This document shows, piece after piece, positions 23,665 to 37,049 of a DNA stretch of 64,000 bases. The translations under genes were made by a program, and so were the position numbers. Source of the stretch: Austropuccinia psidii (Eukaryota; Basidiomycota; Pucciniomycetes; Pucciniales; Sphaerophragmiaceae); contig JALGQZ010000013.1 of NCBI GenBank assembly GCA_023105745.1, forward strand, positions 10,907,105-10,971,104. The letters run 5' to 3'. The notes under the pieces are model-generated. The model saw only the letters and a list, made by a program, of their open reading frames with translations, was not told where the DNA came from and did not search any database. How positions within the stretch are numbered: position 1 is the stretch's first letter; each line of letters opens with the position of its first letter.

Positions 23665-25331
23665 TCAATGAGCATGAGTTGTTGATTTTTGCTGTAAAAC
23701 TCCATGAGTCAATTTTCCAAATAAATTGACCGATGGACCATTGAGACTAATTACATTGGAGTTTACTTTATTTTGATGGTCTTTAATCTTTTCTTCTTTT
23801 TTGATAGACACATTTACATGATTTGAGTTTCTAGCTTTTCTTTTTCTTCTGCCATTTGTGCTCGTTTTTCTGAGGTTTTGATCAATCATTTCCTGAGGTT
23901 TTGAATCGTTTTGGATGCCATTTTGTTTTTCTAATTTTTCATCAACTTTGCTCGCCTGATTTTCTTCTTTTGTTTCATCTCGATTTGTCGCATCATTTGG
24001 AGTTACAGAAAACTCTTGATCATCAGCTTTATTTGACTTCTTCTTGGAATTCTTGACTTTCTTTTTTGTTACGTTATCTTTAATTAGTGCTGCCTGCTTA
24101 GTTTGACTAGTTGATTGGAGGATATCAGGAGTTTTTGTCGAAGAAACCAGAGGTGATTTTTGGAGTGGTGGTTGGGGTGATTTGGGCATGATGAGCTTAG
24201 TGATGGATTGTTTTTGTTTGGTAGATAGTCGTGAGGAGTAATTTCTTGAAGTGTTATTAGTTTCAGTAAAAGAAAGATTAGTCGTAGAGCTTAAAGGTTT
24301 CACTACCAAAGAATTCCTGTTCAAGACTCTAGAATGCAAAGGGGGCGGATGGAGGTTCTGGAAAGATTATAGGAAGGTCAGTGAGAATTTTTTCCGAGGA
24401 GAGACATGAATCATTAACCTCGGTGAGCTTGAGAGTCTTTAAATCATGGGTCAAAGCACTTGACTCTATCTTAATTGGTAAATTTTCTTGATGAGGAAGA
24501 GCTGGAGTTGAGCATGATAAACCTCTTGGATGAATTTTAGTGCCTTCTGACTTGATCTCTATATTGTGGTTTGAAACTAATGTGATTGAGTCCTGAGCCC
24601 ATTCTGTCAGATCAGGTAGTTCGTCTTCCACCGCGTCAGGTTTTCCAGCTGCTTCCACCAAGCTAGCCCAATCTAATCTATTTTGAACTGTTGGTACGTC
24701 GGCTGGAGGGGTTGAAGATGGATTAGATGGATTAGATAGTTTGACGACTAATGAACTAGTTGTTAATGGTGGCGGATCAGGGAGGGATTGAGTTTGGGAA
24801 GATGAAGAAGATAATATTCCAACCGAGATTTGTTTTTTCAATGAAAGGTGGGGGATTTCGATAGGAGTTTGATCCGATAATTTTAGAAGTTTATCAGATG
24901 AAGTTTTATTTGAGATAGTTTTGGGTTGATTTATTTGATTTGCAGTTTGTTTTAATCTATTGATCAAGTCTTCAAATTGATTTAAACTAGGCGAATTTTT
25001 GATTTTAGAATTTAAAGTCTGGAATGATAGATTAAATGAGCAAGATTGAAGATAATTGTGTTGTCGCAACAGAAAAGGAACCGACCTGATTGAGATTTTG
25101 ATTTGAAGAGGATGAATTTAGCGATTTAATGGTTGATGGATTAGATTGAAGATTAGAATTTATATGATTATTGGAAGTAGTAAGTTTGGATTGATGATAT
25201 TTTTTACCTCGTTTACGATTGGAGATCGATTTTATTTGCTCTGACGGGTTCGCCGTTCGTCGTTGATCCTTCCGGGATCCTTCGTCGAAGATGAGAAGCT
25301 CTGGATTAGTCGATGAAGTTTCTTTTAACAT
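23665..25331 (-). CDS. Host-like hypothetical protein, three exons, about 512 aa
   Basis: Three exons: 25331-25086, 25018-24419 and 24357-23665. The introns are 67 bp (GTCGGT...TTCCAG) and 61 bp (GTTAAT...CTGAC...TTTCCAG), both in phase 0. Without splicing, stops end the first two reading frames, so the introns are required. The start is the ATG at 25331; a longer frame from 25427 would run through the TATA box. The protein is rich in Ser, Asn, Lys, Thr and Pro and looks disordered. It has basic clusters near the N-terminus (NRKRGKK) and C-terminus (GRRKRKAR), suggesting nuclear or nucleic-acid association, and an acidic conserved-looking patch (NRLDWASLVEAAGKPDAVED). No domain is recognised. 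It is the only plausible cellular gene here and is flanked by transposon remains. The first donor is not the commonest form, so exact splice sites need RNA support. Confidence 0.65.
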
Positions 25332-25382
25332 TTTTTTTGAAATTGAAATTAAAATTTTGAAAAATTTCCAAAAAATTTCCGG

Positions 25383-25390
25383 CTTATATA
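25383..25390 (-). promoter_or_regulatory. TATA box of the host-like gene
   Basis: TATATAAG on the minus strand, 52 bp before the ATG at 25331, inside a GC-richer stretch (GGCCCGGGTAGCGCGGCCGGG nearby on the plus strand, 25396 on). Confidence 0.6.
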
Positions 25391-25505
25391 CCCCAGGCCC
25401 GGGTAGCGCGGCCGGGTAATTGCCCATCCGAACAAATGAGCTCGATCAAACCTAGCGATTGAATCGACGGCGCTCATCCGGCGGTAAGCATGGCTCATGA
25501 GGACC

Positions 25506-25529
25506 AGCACTGATTATTTTAGCAGTGCT
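25506..25529. repeat. Short inverted repeat upstream of the host-like gene
   Basis: AGCACTG and CAGTGCT separated by 10 bases, about 175 bp upstream of the start codon. The role is unknown. Confidence 0.5.
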
Positions 25530-25731
25530 CTAGCAGGACTCTCATCAATTTGGCACAGGGATAAGGAGAAATTATCAAATTTTGGGAGCTTTTATGATTG
25601 AGATGACTGAAAAATTTCACTATATTTTGGAAAAACTCACTGTTCTCTAGCTCATCGTGTTCAGAAATTGAGGGAAAGTAGATTCTTGTAGAATATTTTG
25701 GCCTTTTACTATGAATAAACACGTTAGAATA

Positions 25732-28700
25732 CTATTAAATCACGAAATTAAGCGTTAAAAAACTAAATATAGAAATAAAGATTATAATACTGAGCTTTTT
25801 TGCAGAAAATTTCAAAGTGATAGATTTTTCTCATTATCAAGAATCATTAAAGCTGAGATTTTATATTTGACGGTGGCAAGATTTGAAATTTATTGAGTCT
25901 TAAAAGACGTAGAGGAACATCACCTACTTGAATCATTGAAATAAAATGGCCAAAGAAATCTGTTTGATTCCGTTTGTGATATCATGAGTTTTTCAAGAAA
26001 GACTAAACTGACTTTTTGTGATCTTATCTTTTCAAATGTCACATTTCAATTAATACGACCCAAATTATGCTATTTTAAAGGAGAAAGCTTATAGGTTTTA
26101 TGTGAGTTTGGAAAAGAAAGCTGAACACTTATTTGATAGTATTTAATTTGATATCTTCTTTGAATGATATTTTACTATCTCTAAATCTTTGGGTTTATCA
26201 TTTCAAATTGACTTATATTCAATCTTGTAGTCCAATTTAACATAGTTACGAGAGCAAAAAAAAGGAATTTGAAGCTATTAATTTTTGGCTTAAACTGATA
26301 AGAAAGCATAAATGTTGTTTTCAAATAAAATATCAAGGATTTTGAAATTCTGGACTTGGTTTATCACAGGACAAAGTAGAGAGTTCTGGAATAAAGCTTA
26401 ATAAAGTATAAATTCAATTAGCTTACTATGATAGAATAATAAAAGAAAAATTTCAGTTGAAATCATTTTTCCTGAATAATCACATTTTCCTTCAAGACAA
26501 AATATAATGTACAAACCAAAAGATTGGTAGATTGAAACCCAAACATTACAAAAATATCCAACACACTTGTACTCCATTCCAAAATACTCCTAGGACCCTT
26601 ATTACCAAACCTGTTAAATAACTAACTAAAGGATAAAATCATTTCAATTGACTTTGAATAGTTGGATTTCTTCAAAATAGAGATTTTGAAATATTCCCAG
26701 TAGAGTTAATACAATTAAAAATGGCTTTCAATTTAAATATTTTTATTAGAAATTCTATCTGAGATAAAAAGATTCTTCATAATGATAAAAGCTCTAAAGA
26801 CATTTACCAATATCAATTTTATTTTCTGGTTATAAATATTTTACTATAAAAAGAAATGAGAATATCGAATATTAAAAACCAAGATTCAATCAAAAAACAC
26901 TGTATTTTCATTATTTAAACTGAATTATTTTATCTTTTATATCAAGGCAAGAAAGGTTAGAGTTTTTTTATCAAAATTAACGGTATAAATTAAGCTCCTA
27001 GAAGCCTTAAAACTGAAATGATTAAATATGAAATCTAAAAGCTATAATATTTCAAAATGAAGCCTTTAAGAATATTATCATACCTTTATTTAGGAAGACA
27101 TTAATAGATTAAGTTGAATTGTTGAAATAAATAATAAATGGATATATAGTAGATTTATATCCCTTAATAAATATAGTAAATAATAGCTCTGTAGCTTCTT
27201 CTTTTTCACAAAAAATTCTATATTCATCAAATTACCTACAATCGTTTTTGTAAATGCTTTTGGTAGGAGGTTTTTTTTTAAAATATTTTTGTTCAAAATT
27301 TCTCACACATTTCTACTTTTAAATATTCTAAAATGAAGTGAATTATAGAAATACATCATTTGGAAAAAAAAATATTTTTTGTTAAAATAATAAAATACAG
27401 AGTTTTTTTCAAAAAATAATCAGCTTTGAATTTGATAGAAGATTTTTTACTTGGACATGTTAGATACTGTGGTTTTTTTTGATCAATCAAGCAAAAGAAA
27501 TTCCTTCGCTTGAGACCAATCAATAAGATTTTTACTATTTAAACTTTTTTTGAAATAAATACTTAGTTATATATTAAAAAGAATTTAGGAGATGTAAATT
27601 CGAAATATTTTGATTTTATGGGATTTAATTAATCACAATTAATCTAACCTCTGCTTTATTTTCTAAAATGAATAATTTTATTTCACATAACCAAAAAAAG
27701 TGCGGATCATATATTAAAATAATCAAGGTAAATAAATATATTTGACTCATTAAGGCCAAGGAAATATTGAGAAATTTCAAAATATTTTTCGAATGTGTGC
27801 TACCAAGGTAAAAAACTAGATAAAGAACTTAAGAAATAAGAAGAAGTTTCAAATAGAGCCTAAAAACCCATTTTAAAAAATATTCACCAATAGAAAGAGT
27901 TTTTTTAGCTCTGAGCCATTACCACATTCTTCCAAAAGTATTTACAATCTGAAATAAATAAAATAAAATTTACTAGATCTCATATATTTATAATTCAAGA
28001 AAACAAAACTGATACAATAGAAAATTCTCTTTAAACTATTTCAAAATCTCTTTCAAACCAGATTAAATCAATATTTTCAATAAAGCTATAGGAAAATTAG
28101 TAGTAACCTTACATATTTAACATAATTAATCTCTCCAGATGTTGAGTAAATTCACATTAAGGTATTAAATTGAGATAATATTTTTTTTCTGTATATTTCA
28201 ATTATATATAGTTCAATTGAGGAGAAATACCCTATTCCATGATATCCTTAGTTCAAAAAAAAGTTAAAAAAAATTCAACAATTTGGAAAATTTGGAAAAA
28301 TTAATTGTTTTATGTAGAAAAAATTATAAATTCATAAGAATGATATTCAAGATAATGTAATAGTTTAATTTCTTTTGTTGAAACTTAATAATTTCTAAGA
28401 TTATTTTTAAATTTCCACAGGATATTATATGAAAAATAATGAAATAATGAAATATTTGTTTTCTCAATAAAAAAATAACAATTATTTCCAAATTATCAAG
28501 ATTTATTTTTTAAATATATCAGATACAAATTCAATGGGGTTCATTAATAAATCTTCAATTCCAATAAGTATTCCTATTCAATTAATATAAAAAGCTAACT
28601 TATTTTTTTACTAAGTTATTAGTAGCTAAATGAATAAGAATTTAATAGTTAACAATTGATTTCCAGCATAAAATGAAAATAATAACACATACAGTTGATC

Positions 28701-31700
28701 ACCTTGAAACATAGAACCTCGTCATATTTAAATAAGTAATAATTCTATATTAATTATTGATTAAAGAAAATTATATAAATGGGAACATATTAGATCCTTA
28801 AGCATAACAATTATAGGTACAAAGAGGTATAGTTTTACTCCTGACTTTTAGTACTTATATGAAAAATAAAATTGATAATAATCTCCATTGTCTATTGTGT
28901 AGTCAATTCCAAATAAAAACTAATTATAAAATGAAAAGAATAAATAAATTATTAAAATCAACTATAATTAGAGAAATCAAAATAATTAATAAATAATAAA
29001 GAAGTTTAAATAATGAAATATTCTTTGGAAAAAATTGGTGAAAAAAATAGAAAAAGTATCAATTTGAGATTGAGGAAGATTAAAAATTGAATCAGAGATA
29101 AAATAACTCTATTTTATTAAGTTCAACTAGAACCAACAAAAAACTGTATGTTTATAGATAATCATAGATTTTACTTTTTTATTATACAAAGAATGAATCT
29201 CAAAATAATACTTGATCTAAGATAAATATTTGACAAGTTCAAGCCTATATATAAAGCTTATCTTATTATATTTAAGAGTTTTTGTAAGTTCTGAGACGTT
29301 CTTAAAAAATTATTGAGAGGGTGATTTACCTTCTTGAAATATTTTCAATTTTTTCAGATTCCAATTTTTTAGGACTATAAACTTCAATTCTTTTATTACG
29401 ATCTGATACACAGTTCTGCTAGATTTGAAATAGTAAAATAAATTAGTTATCAAGGATAGGTTTTTCAAATATTTGATAAAAAAGTTTGAAAGCTTCCTTT
29501 AAATATGGAAGATAAATGGTTTAGCTTTGCACTTTATTAAATACAAAAAAATCAATTTGATTTTAAAAAATTCAAAACAGTAAATCCCTTAGAATTATAA
29601 AATAAGTGGAGAATCTTGTATATTTAATATCTTCATAGCCTTTCTGATGTGCTTCAAATATCTCAGAATCTTATTTTCAAGCATTCTTTAATATCTTAAA
29701 TTATTTAAAGGATAAATATTTAAAAAAAAAACTATATAAATCATCAAATAATTTTAAAGAAAAATCAAGAATTTATTACATTCAATACCCAGAACTTTAC
29801 AAAAAATGAAATAAAATTCAAAATTTCCATTATTCAGAATGTCTAAAAATCAAAAATATTCAATCATTATACATTGATTTTTTTTTGAGAAAGAAATCTC
29901 GTGAGCCTGAAATCATGTAAAGTTTAACCTTCTACTCAGTCTACAAAAGTTTTCATTGAGTATTTTCTCTTGATTATTTCTATTTTATGGTGAAAAATAA
30001 TTCTTTTCATTTATTTTTCAATGAAAGTAATTAAGTCAATTCCTTCTTAATCTACACTTTCCTGAAATAAATCACTGAATATTTCTTTTCATATCATTTT
30101 TGTTTCAATCACCAGGGCATATTTTTTTAACTCACTTCCCAGCAGCATCTTATGACTGTGATATTATTTCATTATGCCAATTTTGTTCCCCCTTTTTAGT
30201 TTTGTTGTTTCTTAAGTATATCATAGGCATAATAACAATAAGAAAAGGAGTTTTTTTAATTATTCAATATTATAATAGGCTTTCCCAAAGAGTACCTGTT
30301 TTTTACAAGGTATGATTCGAGTTGCTACATATTTGAGAACTCATAGTGGTCTTAATTCCATAATATATCATCATATTTTCACACAATTAGTATTATACTT
30401 GAAAATAATGAATAATTATTTGCCTCATTTTCAAATAATCCATAATATTTGACCTCAAAAACATTCAAATTTTTGCTAATAACAAGAAATTTAAGAGATT
30501 ATTTGTATAATAAGGGGAGTTAAATATGTGTAGTAATTCCTAGCATTTTATTATCTTGGGGAAACCTTGTGTTAATAGGCTAATTTTCAATTAATTGAAT
30601 TTGATTATTAAATTTTACATGGATTGTTTTAGCTTTAAAGTATACCATTTTTTTCCCTTTATGAATTTTTCAAATTATTAGACTCAAATTTTTGAATATT
30701 CAATCGATTTTTAGCTTATTTTTTTAGGTATTACAAGTAATATAAGAAAGATTTCGTATAGAATATTCGCATTTCATTTTTCATATTTTTGATAATTTAT
30801 TTCCAGATTATGCCTCACATATACCGTATGTTTCTCCAAACTATCAATTTCAGGCTCCAAAAATATTTCTCGCGAGTTTCCAAGTATGAACTTCAATCTT
30901 TTTCAGCAATTTCCGAAACAAAGTATAATCATCTCCGTTTTTCATTTTCCAAAAGTATCTTCTTGGCTTTTTCTCTTCTGGCCTACTTCGACATTAAACG
31001 AATTAACATAAAGATACTCCTTCATATATATTGAATTTTCTAGTAATCATGACATACAATGAGAAATAATGAGAAGAATAATCTCAGAATAAAAAGTAAA
31101 ATAATTTTCTCTTTTTGGCAAAGACTTTGGATTTTAGTTCAAGTTTTCATCCTTAACTGATTATTAATTGAAAATTTGAAAAAAAAATTGAAAGTTTAAT
31201 CTACTTTTTCATCATATCAGAATCAAGAAGCTATATGATAAACCTCCCATATTGCAAAAAAAGCCCCTCCTTACATGATATAACTGTCTTTATATCAAGC
31301 CAGTCATTAGTGAGTAAGAGAAATTATTTATTAATAAATAGCTTCTAATAAAAATTTGCATAAAAACTTCTCCATAGTAGAAATTCATCTAATTATCTCG
31401 TGGAAAATGAAGTTTTCATAAATCAGTTCTTTGAGGGGTTCATTTTTTTTATTTACATATAGAATAATTTTTTATTTGAAAGGGTGAAGTATGAGCTATG
31501 TAGTTTATACTTCATCTACTTGCATGAACTCAATGAGTATCAAAATAGCTAATCATTTTCCATTATATGGGAGAAAAAATCCTAATTTGAGCCATATTAA
31601 AATGATCAGATGACGTTTTTTCCAGCGCCTCTTATTTTCAGTAATTTGTAATTCATAAGATAAGAACTTTAAGGAATTCAGTAAAGTCTAGATATGATGT

Positions 31701-32896
31701 CAGATAGCTCCTATTCAATATTATAACATCAAAGCTTTCATTTCATTGAGTCTGTGAGATGTCTTTTCTACTCAAAGAAATAATAATTCCTCAATAATAA
31801 TTTAACAGTCTATAAAAATTCAGAAAAACATTGATATAATATTTTAAGATGAATTATTTGGATGATAGACTTGAGGTAGCTTGTTTTAATGAAAGATAGA
31901 ATGCCAATTTTATATTAAATTATTTTCCATTTCATTGAAGATTAACTTGAGCAATCTCTATTAATTAAAGAAAAAATCTAAGAAACAGATATTATTGGAC
32001 TTTCTTTTCTATCCCTTTTATAATTGCTATCATTTGGTATTCTATTACTCATGTATGAGATAGAAAAAATTTCTATTTAAGCTAGTGTGAAGTTTTCTAT
32101 AGGATTAATAAAGTCAGGTATTATATTTATGAATTATTATAAGTATTAATGATTATCTTAATAAACATAATTATGAGTAATCTAAAAGAAAGATTGATCT
32201 TAGTTCACTCAGTTTTGAATTCATATATTTGGAGAGTTCTTTATAGTGAAGAAAATTAAAATTACTTATAGAATATCTAAAAATTCTTCTATTTCAAAAA
32301 GGGATTTAATAATTAAGTCTTGATTTTGAATACAACTTTTTATTCATGATTTCAGAGAATTCATAAGTGAAACAAGTTTATCATAATTATAGTTTTTCAT
32401 ACATTAATTTCCAAGTTTTTTCTTTTCAAGAAGAATGTAAGCCTTTTAGATATGACCAAATATCTAAGAATTTCACAAAACAGATTTAGATACTTATTTT
32501 AATAATAAGAATTGAAATTATTATCTTAAAATAAGTAAAAATGGCATAAAAAGGCATAAAAGCTTGATTTTCTCAGAAACCAATGAGTAAAAATCTGAAA
32601 GAAATTATACCATTGGATTCTTCATGAAGAACTACACATATAACACCTTTATTTCATGTTTGAAAAATCAATACTTACTGAGATAACCTAAGTATAGGCA
32701 CTTTTATGATCAGCACATATATTCATGGCTTTTAGCTCATATCTCTTGAAATATAAATGATAAATAATTTAAAAAAAATAAATCTACCATGCAATTACTG
32801 TAAGAATACAGATATAAACTTTATGTGGAAATCTATAAACAAGGATATAAATTCCAATGATTTCTTGAGCAAAATAAGAAAAGATGTTGACCACTT
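25732..32896. other. AT-rich region with no recognisable gene or element
   Basis: Seven kilobases of A/T-dominated sequence. Open frames are short (under about 80 codons), unbiased and without motifs. I found no LTR ends, polypurine tract, primer site or tRNA-like sequence by reading. It may be old transposon sequence decayed past recognition. Confidence 0.5.
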
Positions 32897-34196
32897 TGTT
32901 GGGAAAGTGGCCCAAACTTAAAAAAAAGTGAATATTAAGACTCCACTAGTTTATAAGTGAATAATGATTTAGTTTGCATTATTAAATTCAAGGTATAATG
33001 CCTTGAAACCATGGTTTGAAGTCTAAAATAGTAAATTTCAACAGAAAAGATGAGTTACAAGCAAAATTATTAAAAATAGAGTTTTGATGATGAAATGGAA
33101 TTCTCTTGGAAGTTTAGTAATGAAATTAAAAGATATAAGAATTCACTATCTGTATGACTGTAGTATGTGTAAATCAAAAGGTATTAATGATCAAAGTTTA
33201 AGCTTAACATTGATCATTTATGATCACTCACTGTAATCTTAATTTAAGTTTAACAGTCATATAAGTGATAAAATGGGTGAATAATAGTTTATTAGAATCA
33301 AACCTAATAAAATAAATTAAGTTTAAACTTCTTCCAAGCCTATGATGTCAGCAAACTTAGAGCTACAGTGATACCTATAAAGAATGGTGCAGTAATGAGA
33401 TAAGATGGTTTAATTAGGCTGTAATCATCACCAAACCTTAAAATGCAAATAAATTCAAATTGATACCATCAGTAAACATCTACTACAAGCGTTGTGGACT
33501 CTAGGAGGGAAGATTTTACTATAAATAGAGCTCTTTTTCCTCCATTTTCCCCTCAGATGCAACACAAACACTAAAAATATCAAATCCAAATGTGACAACT
33601 TTATTCTTTTTATATAATTCTATTATATTACCAAATATACAGGTTAATGCCTATATTAATCATCAGTTTTGACATTATTAAAGTATTATTTAAATTGTTT
33701 TTGTTAAATTTCTCTTTAAATCTCTAATACCATGTAAAATAAGGAAAATTTGTAATCTCTTTATTTTTTATTTGTAAATAAAATTTGAATAAGTCTTATT
33801 CACATTTTTTGGCCTAAAGGAATTAAAAATTATTATATTAAGTGTTGAAAGTAGGTTATATTTCTCTTTATCATTATTTTTAATGATTATTTATTAATGT
33901 AAACAGTATTTATATTAATAGTATCATTGTTATAAATTGTCATTTATCAATAAATAACCATTCTTCATGCATTTATTATTTTTTTATAAGAATAATAAAT
34001 TGCCATAAATATATTAATTATTAAATATCAATAAATTTATTTTTATTATATTGTTATATTTTTAAGCCTTAATTCTAATAATTATTTATTTTATAATCAT
34101 TGTTTATATTATCCATTGCTTTAATAAAAACATTTAAAAGTACAATAAGTGAAGTATTAGTAATATTTACTCATTGTGTCATAGTCAAACCTTACA
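32897..34196 (+). repeat. 5' LTR of family C element (start uncertain)
   Basis: The right end is firm: CATAGTCAAACCTTACA at 34196, matching the LTR-B1 end, followed by TT and a primer site. The left end is a guess at TGTTGGGAAAGTGG (32897). A strong TATA box (TATAAATA, 33520) lies inside, about 670 bp before the end. Confidence 0.55.
33520..33527 (+). promoter_or_regulatory. TATA box in family C LTR
   Basis: TATAAATAGAG, followed by a pyrimidine-rich stretch (CTCTTTTTCCTCCATTTTCC), is a good candidate core promoter for the element RNA. Confidence 0.55.
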
Positions 34197-34198
34197 TT

Positions 34199-34216
34199 TG
34201 GGGGCCTGGCTGTGAT
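34199..34216 (+). other. Primer-binding site, family C
   Basis: TGGGGGCCTGGCTGTGAT, two bases after the LTR. It matches the family A primer site at most positions, so both families probably use the same tRNA. Confidence 0.65.
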
Positions 34217-34770
34217 ATTTAATCAAGAGAACTTTCCAAAGATTCAAATTGGGTTTATCCAATAATAAATTATATTCATAATCATTAAACTATATAATAA
34301 TTTCATAATTATTGATCTTAAAAGCTATTTAGGCATATGGAAAGAAATTTTAACATCTTACACAAGGTTTTTCACATCCTTAGACCTGCAAGAACTTTCT
34401 TTGAGTGACTCTAGTGATTAAAAAAGATTCTATATGGTAATATAACTTTGAAGAATCATATTAATTATTATTTTGTTCCTTAAAAATGAAAAAACATAAT
34501 TGAAAATCATTTTTATTCTTTTCATTTATTCATTCATCTTATTTTAAAGATAGAAAAGCAATTTTTAGGTGGAAACTTCCATATCTTAGCAAAAGTTGCA
34601 CTTTTTATAATAAGACCTATATTTATTTGTCTCTTTTACTGTTTGAAGACAACCCAACAGAGGACCACCAGACCACTGACATAAAATTGGTGGAAGAAAA
34701 GTGTCAAAGTTCCCCAACACCAGTTTTTAATAATAAAAGAAAGGATAAGAAATTTGTTTTTCCTGGACCC

Positions 34771-35840
34771 ACTATTCAAGGCTCTGAAGGTGAGTAACTC
34801 TCTTAAAATTACCATAAAAGGACTTTTCATTTTCATCAAATATTTTTATTTCTTATTTTCACTGATATGACTACTAGAAGAGGATTTCAATAATCTATCC
34901 ATTCAGATGGAGCTGAACTCAGAAGTGGAAATGATCCCACAAAAGGGAAAAGAAAGTGAAAAATACCCATTGGAACAGAATACACACAAGGAAGTTCCAT
35001 ATCCCAAAGGAAAGTCCCAGAAATGGCCATAATATCTGAGCCATAGTTGGAACTAAGTATGAGTAGCTTCAAAAGATACAAAGTACATTCAGAGGGCTAA
35101 TATAGATATATACATGAGACAGTGCAAGAAGTACTACATGGTGTAAAAGGACAAATATTGGGAAATGTTTCCACAATTACACCAAGGAGTGATGAACTCC
35201 TGGAATATCCTGAGAAAGTTCCTCAAAGAGGAGGAAGTAGTGAGATACTCCAATGGATAGAACCCACTATGATCAAAAACTAAAATCAAAAAGATCAAGG
35301 ACTGGCACACTATTCAGGACTCTGAAGGTGAGTACCTCCTTTTTAATTTCCATAAAAAGATCTTTTTTGTTCTGAAATCTTTTGTTTTCTTAAATTTTTA
35401 CTATGACTACTAGAAGAGGATCCCAATACTCCATGAAATAAGATAGAGGTGGACTAAGAAGTAGTGTTGATCCCTCAAAAGGGAAAAGAAAGGGAGAAAT
35501 CCCCAGTGGAACAGAATCCACACAAGGAAGTGCCCTATCCAAAAGGCAAGTCCCAGATATGCTCATGATTTCTGAACCAGAATTGGGACTAAGTATGAGT
35601 AATTCCAACAGGGACAAATCACATTCAGAGGGCTCAAATAGACATTTATATGAGCCAGTACAAGAAGTATTACACAGTGTACAAGGAAAAAGATTGGAAA
35701 TGTTGCCACAAACCCACCAAGGAGTGATGAAATCCTGGCATATCCTGAAAAAATTCCTCAAAGAGGAGGAAATAGTGAGATACTCAAATGGATGGAATTC
35801 ACTATCATCCAAGCCTCAAATCAAGAATATAAAGGAATAC
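34771..35840. repeat. 538-bp tandem duplication in family C gag
   Basis: The word TCTGAAGGTGAGTA occurs at 34783 and 35321, and about 500 bp after each are clearly homologous (GACTACTAGAAGAGGAT, ACACAAGGAAGT, AAGGAGTGATGAA). Each copy carries the same putative intron (GTGAGT...CTACTAG) plus the following exon. Confidence 0.85.
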
Positions 35841-37044
35841 CATGCCAAAAAAGAAAGAGGAAAGAAAGGAAGAAGCCCCAGTAGCTTCTACCAGAAAGCC
35901 TAAAGCCAACCAACTTCCCCAAGAAGGGAAGAGGAACAAGCAAAAGAATTGGACAAAAAAATATTCCCCAAGTTACAGGATTCCAAGAATCCAAAAAGAA
36001 TTTCATGGAAAATGTCTTCAACATGACCAGAACCTTGATGGAATTTAAGGACAAAGAGGAGAAAAGAATCAGAAAACCCCATTTCCAAAAGAAATAGCTT
36101 TGTCTCCTGATGTTGTAAATACTTTAACAGAAATCAAAAAAATTATATTACCTCTAAAAGACATTGAAAATAGTTTATTATCTTTAAAAGGAAGAAATAG
36201 TAGTTTATTATCTTTAACAAAAATTGTTTTACAAAAGAAAAAAGAACTAGACAGAATTAAATTTATAGTTGAAAATAATAAACCAAAAATTTCAATTGAC
36301 AATATTCAGAAATTAATACAAGGACAACAAGAGTTGTATAATTACATAAAATATCTCAAAGAAAAAAAATGACAATAAATTATGATGTGAGTATTGACAA
36401 TCTAACAAAAGAGCTTAATAAATTAAGTATTTTATGTTGAAAAATTTAAAGAAAAAACTTCATCACCCTAAAAATTACTTCTAGACCATGTGAAAAAAAG
36501 TGATGAAGCAAGAATGAATCTTAAAGATGACATTTAAAAGTGAAATAAGACTTATTATTTCAAAAATGGTAAAATAAATGAGGCTAACTTGAATATGGCA
36601 GAGTTATCAACCCCTTTAATCACATAAGAAGTCCTGTTAAACCAAAAGAAGAAATAACAATCAACTTCATAACAGACTTAAGTCATCAAGACAACAATCA
36701 AGTCTTAATGAAAGAAGCAGCTGAACTGAAATAATGGCCAACATTCACAGGTGAAGGTGAATATGACCATATGTCATTTATTAAAACAATTGACATGTTT
36801 CAAGATGATTATTCCATACCAGATGAATTAAGCATTTAAAGGTTACATTCATTATTTGAAAAATCTGCAAGAAGATGGTATCATGAAATAAGACAAAAAA
36901 ATGGAAAAAATATTTGGTCTTGGTGGAAAATGAAATAATCACCAAGTGGGAAAATTATTCCTGGAGATACAAAATAGAAAATGCATTTGATAATTCCTTC
37001 TTTGATGCAGAAAAGGATAAACCTTTAGCTTGGTTCTTAAAACA

Positions 37045-37049
37045 AGTTG
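37045..37049. repeat. Target-site duplication, left (AGTTG)
   Basis: AGTTG directly before TGTAAGG. It is identical to 55370-55374 directly after the last LTR. Confidence 0.95.

Larger units (their letters stand above)
34637..37049 (+). pseudogene. Decayed gag/capsid of family C, left part
   Basis: Plus-strand gag interrupted by the composite insertion at 37050. An N-terminal exon (TEDHQTTDIKLVEEK) ends at a GTGAGT donor at 34790 and continues after CTACTAG at 34876 in the same phase. That exon/intron block is then repeated 538 bp further on. The C-terminal gag segment FMENVFNMTRTLMEF (about 36024-36068) matches family A AMENVFQMARTMMEL. The frame then moves by -1 into a coiled-coil frame (36100-36372) and on to the capsid block [15 protein letters not shown] (about 36735). 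There are multiple stops. It continues at 55375. Confidence 0.8.

Noticed and set aside
25519..25722. 67-codon minus-strand frame upstream of the host-like gene
   Set aside because: No recognisable motif, no splice link to the downstream gene, and it lies upstream of that gene's TATA box. Chance is the simplest explanation.
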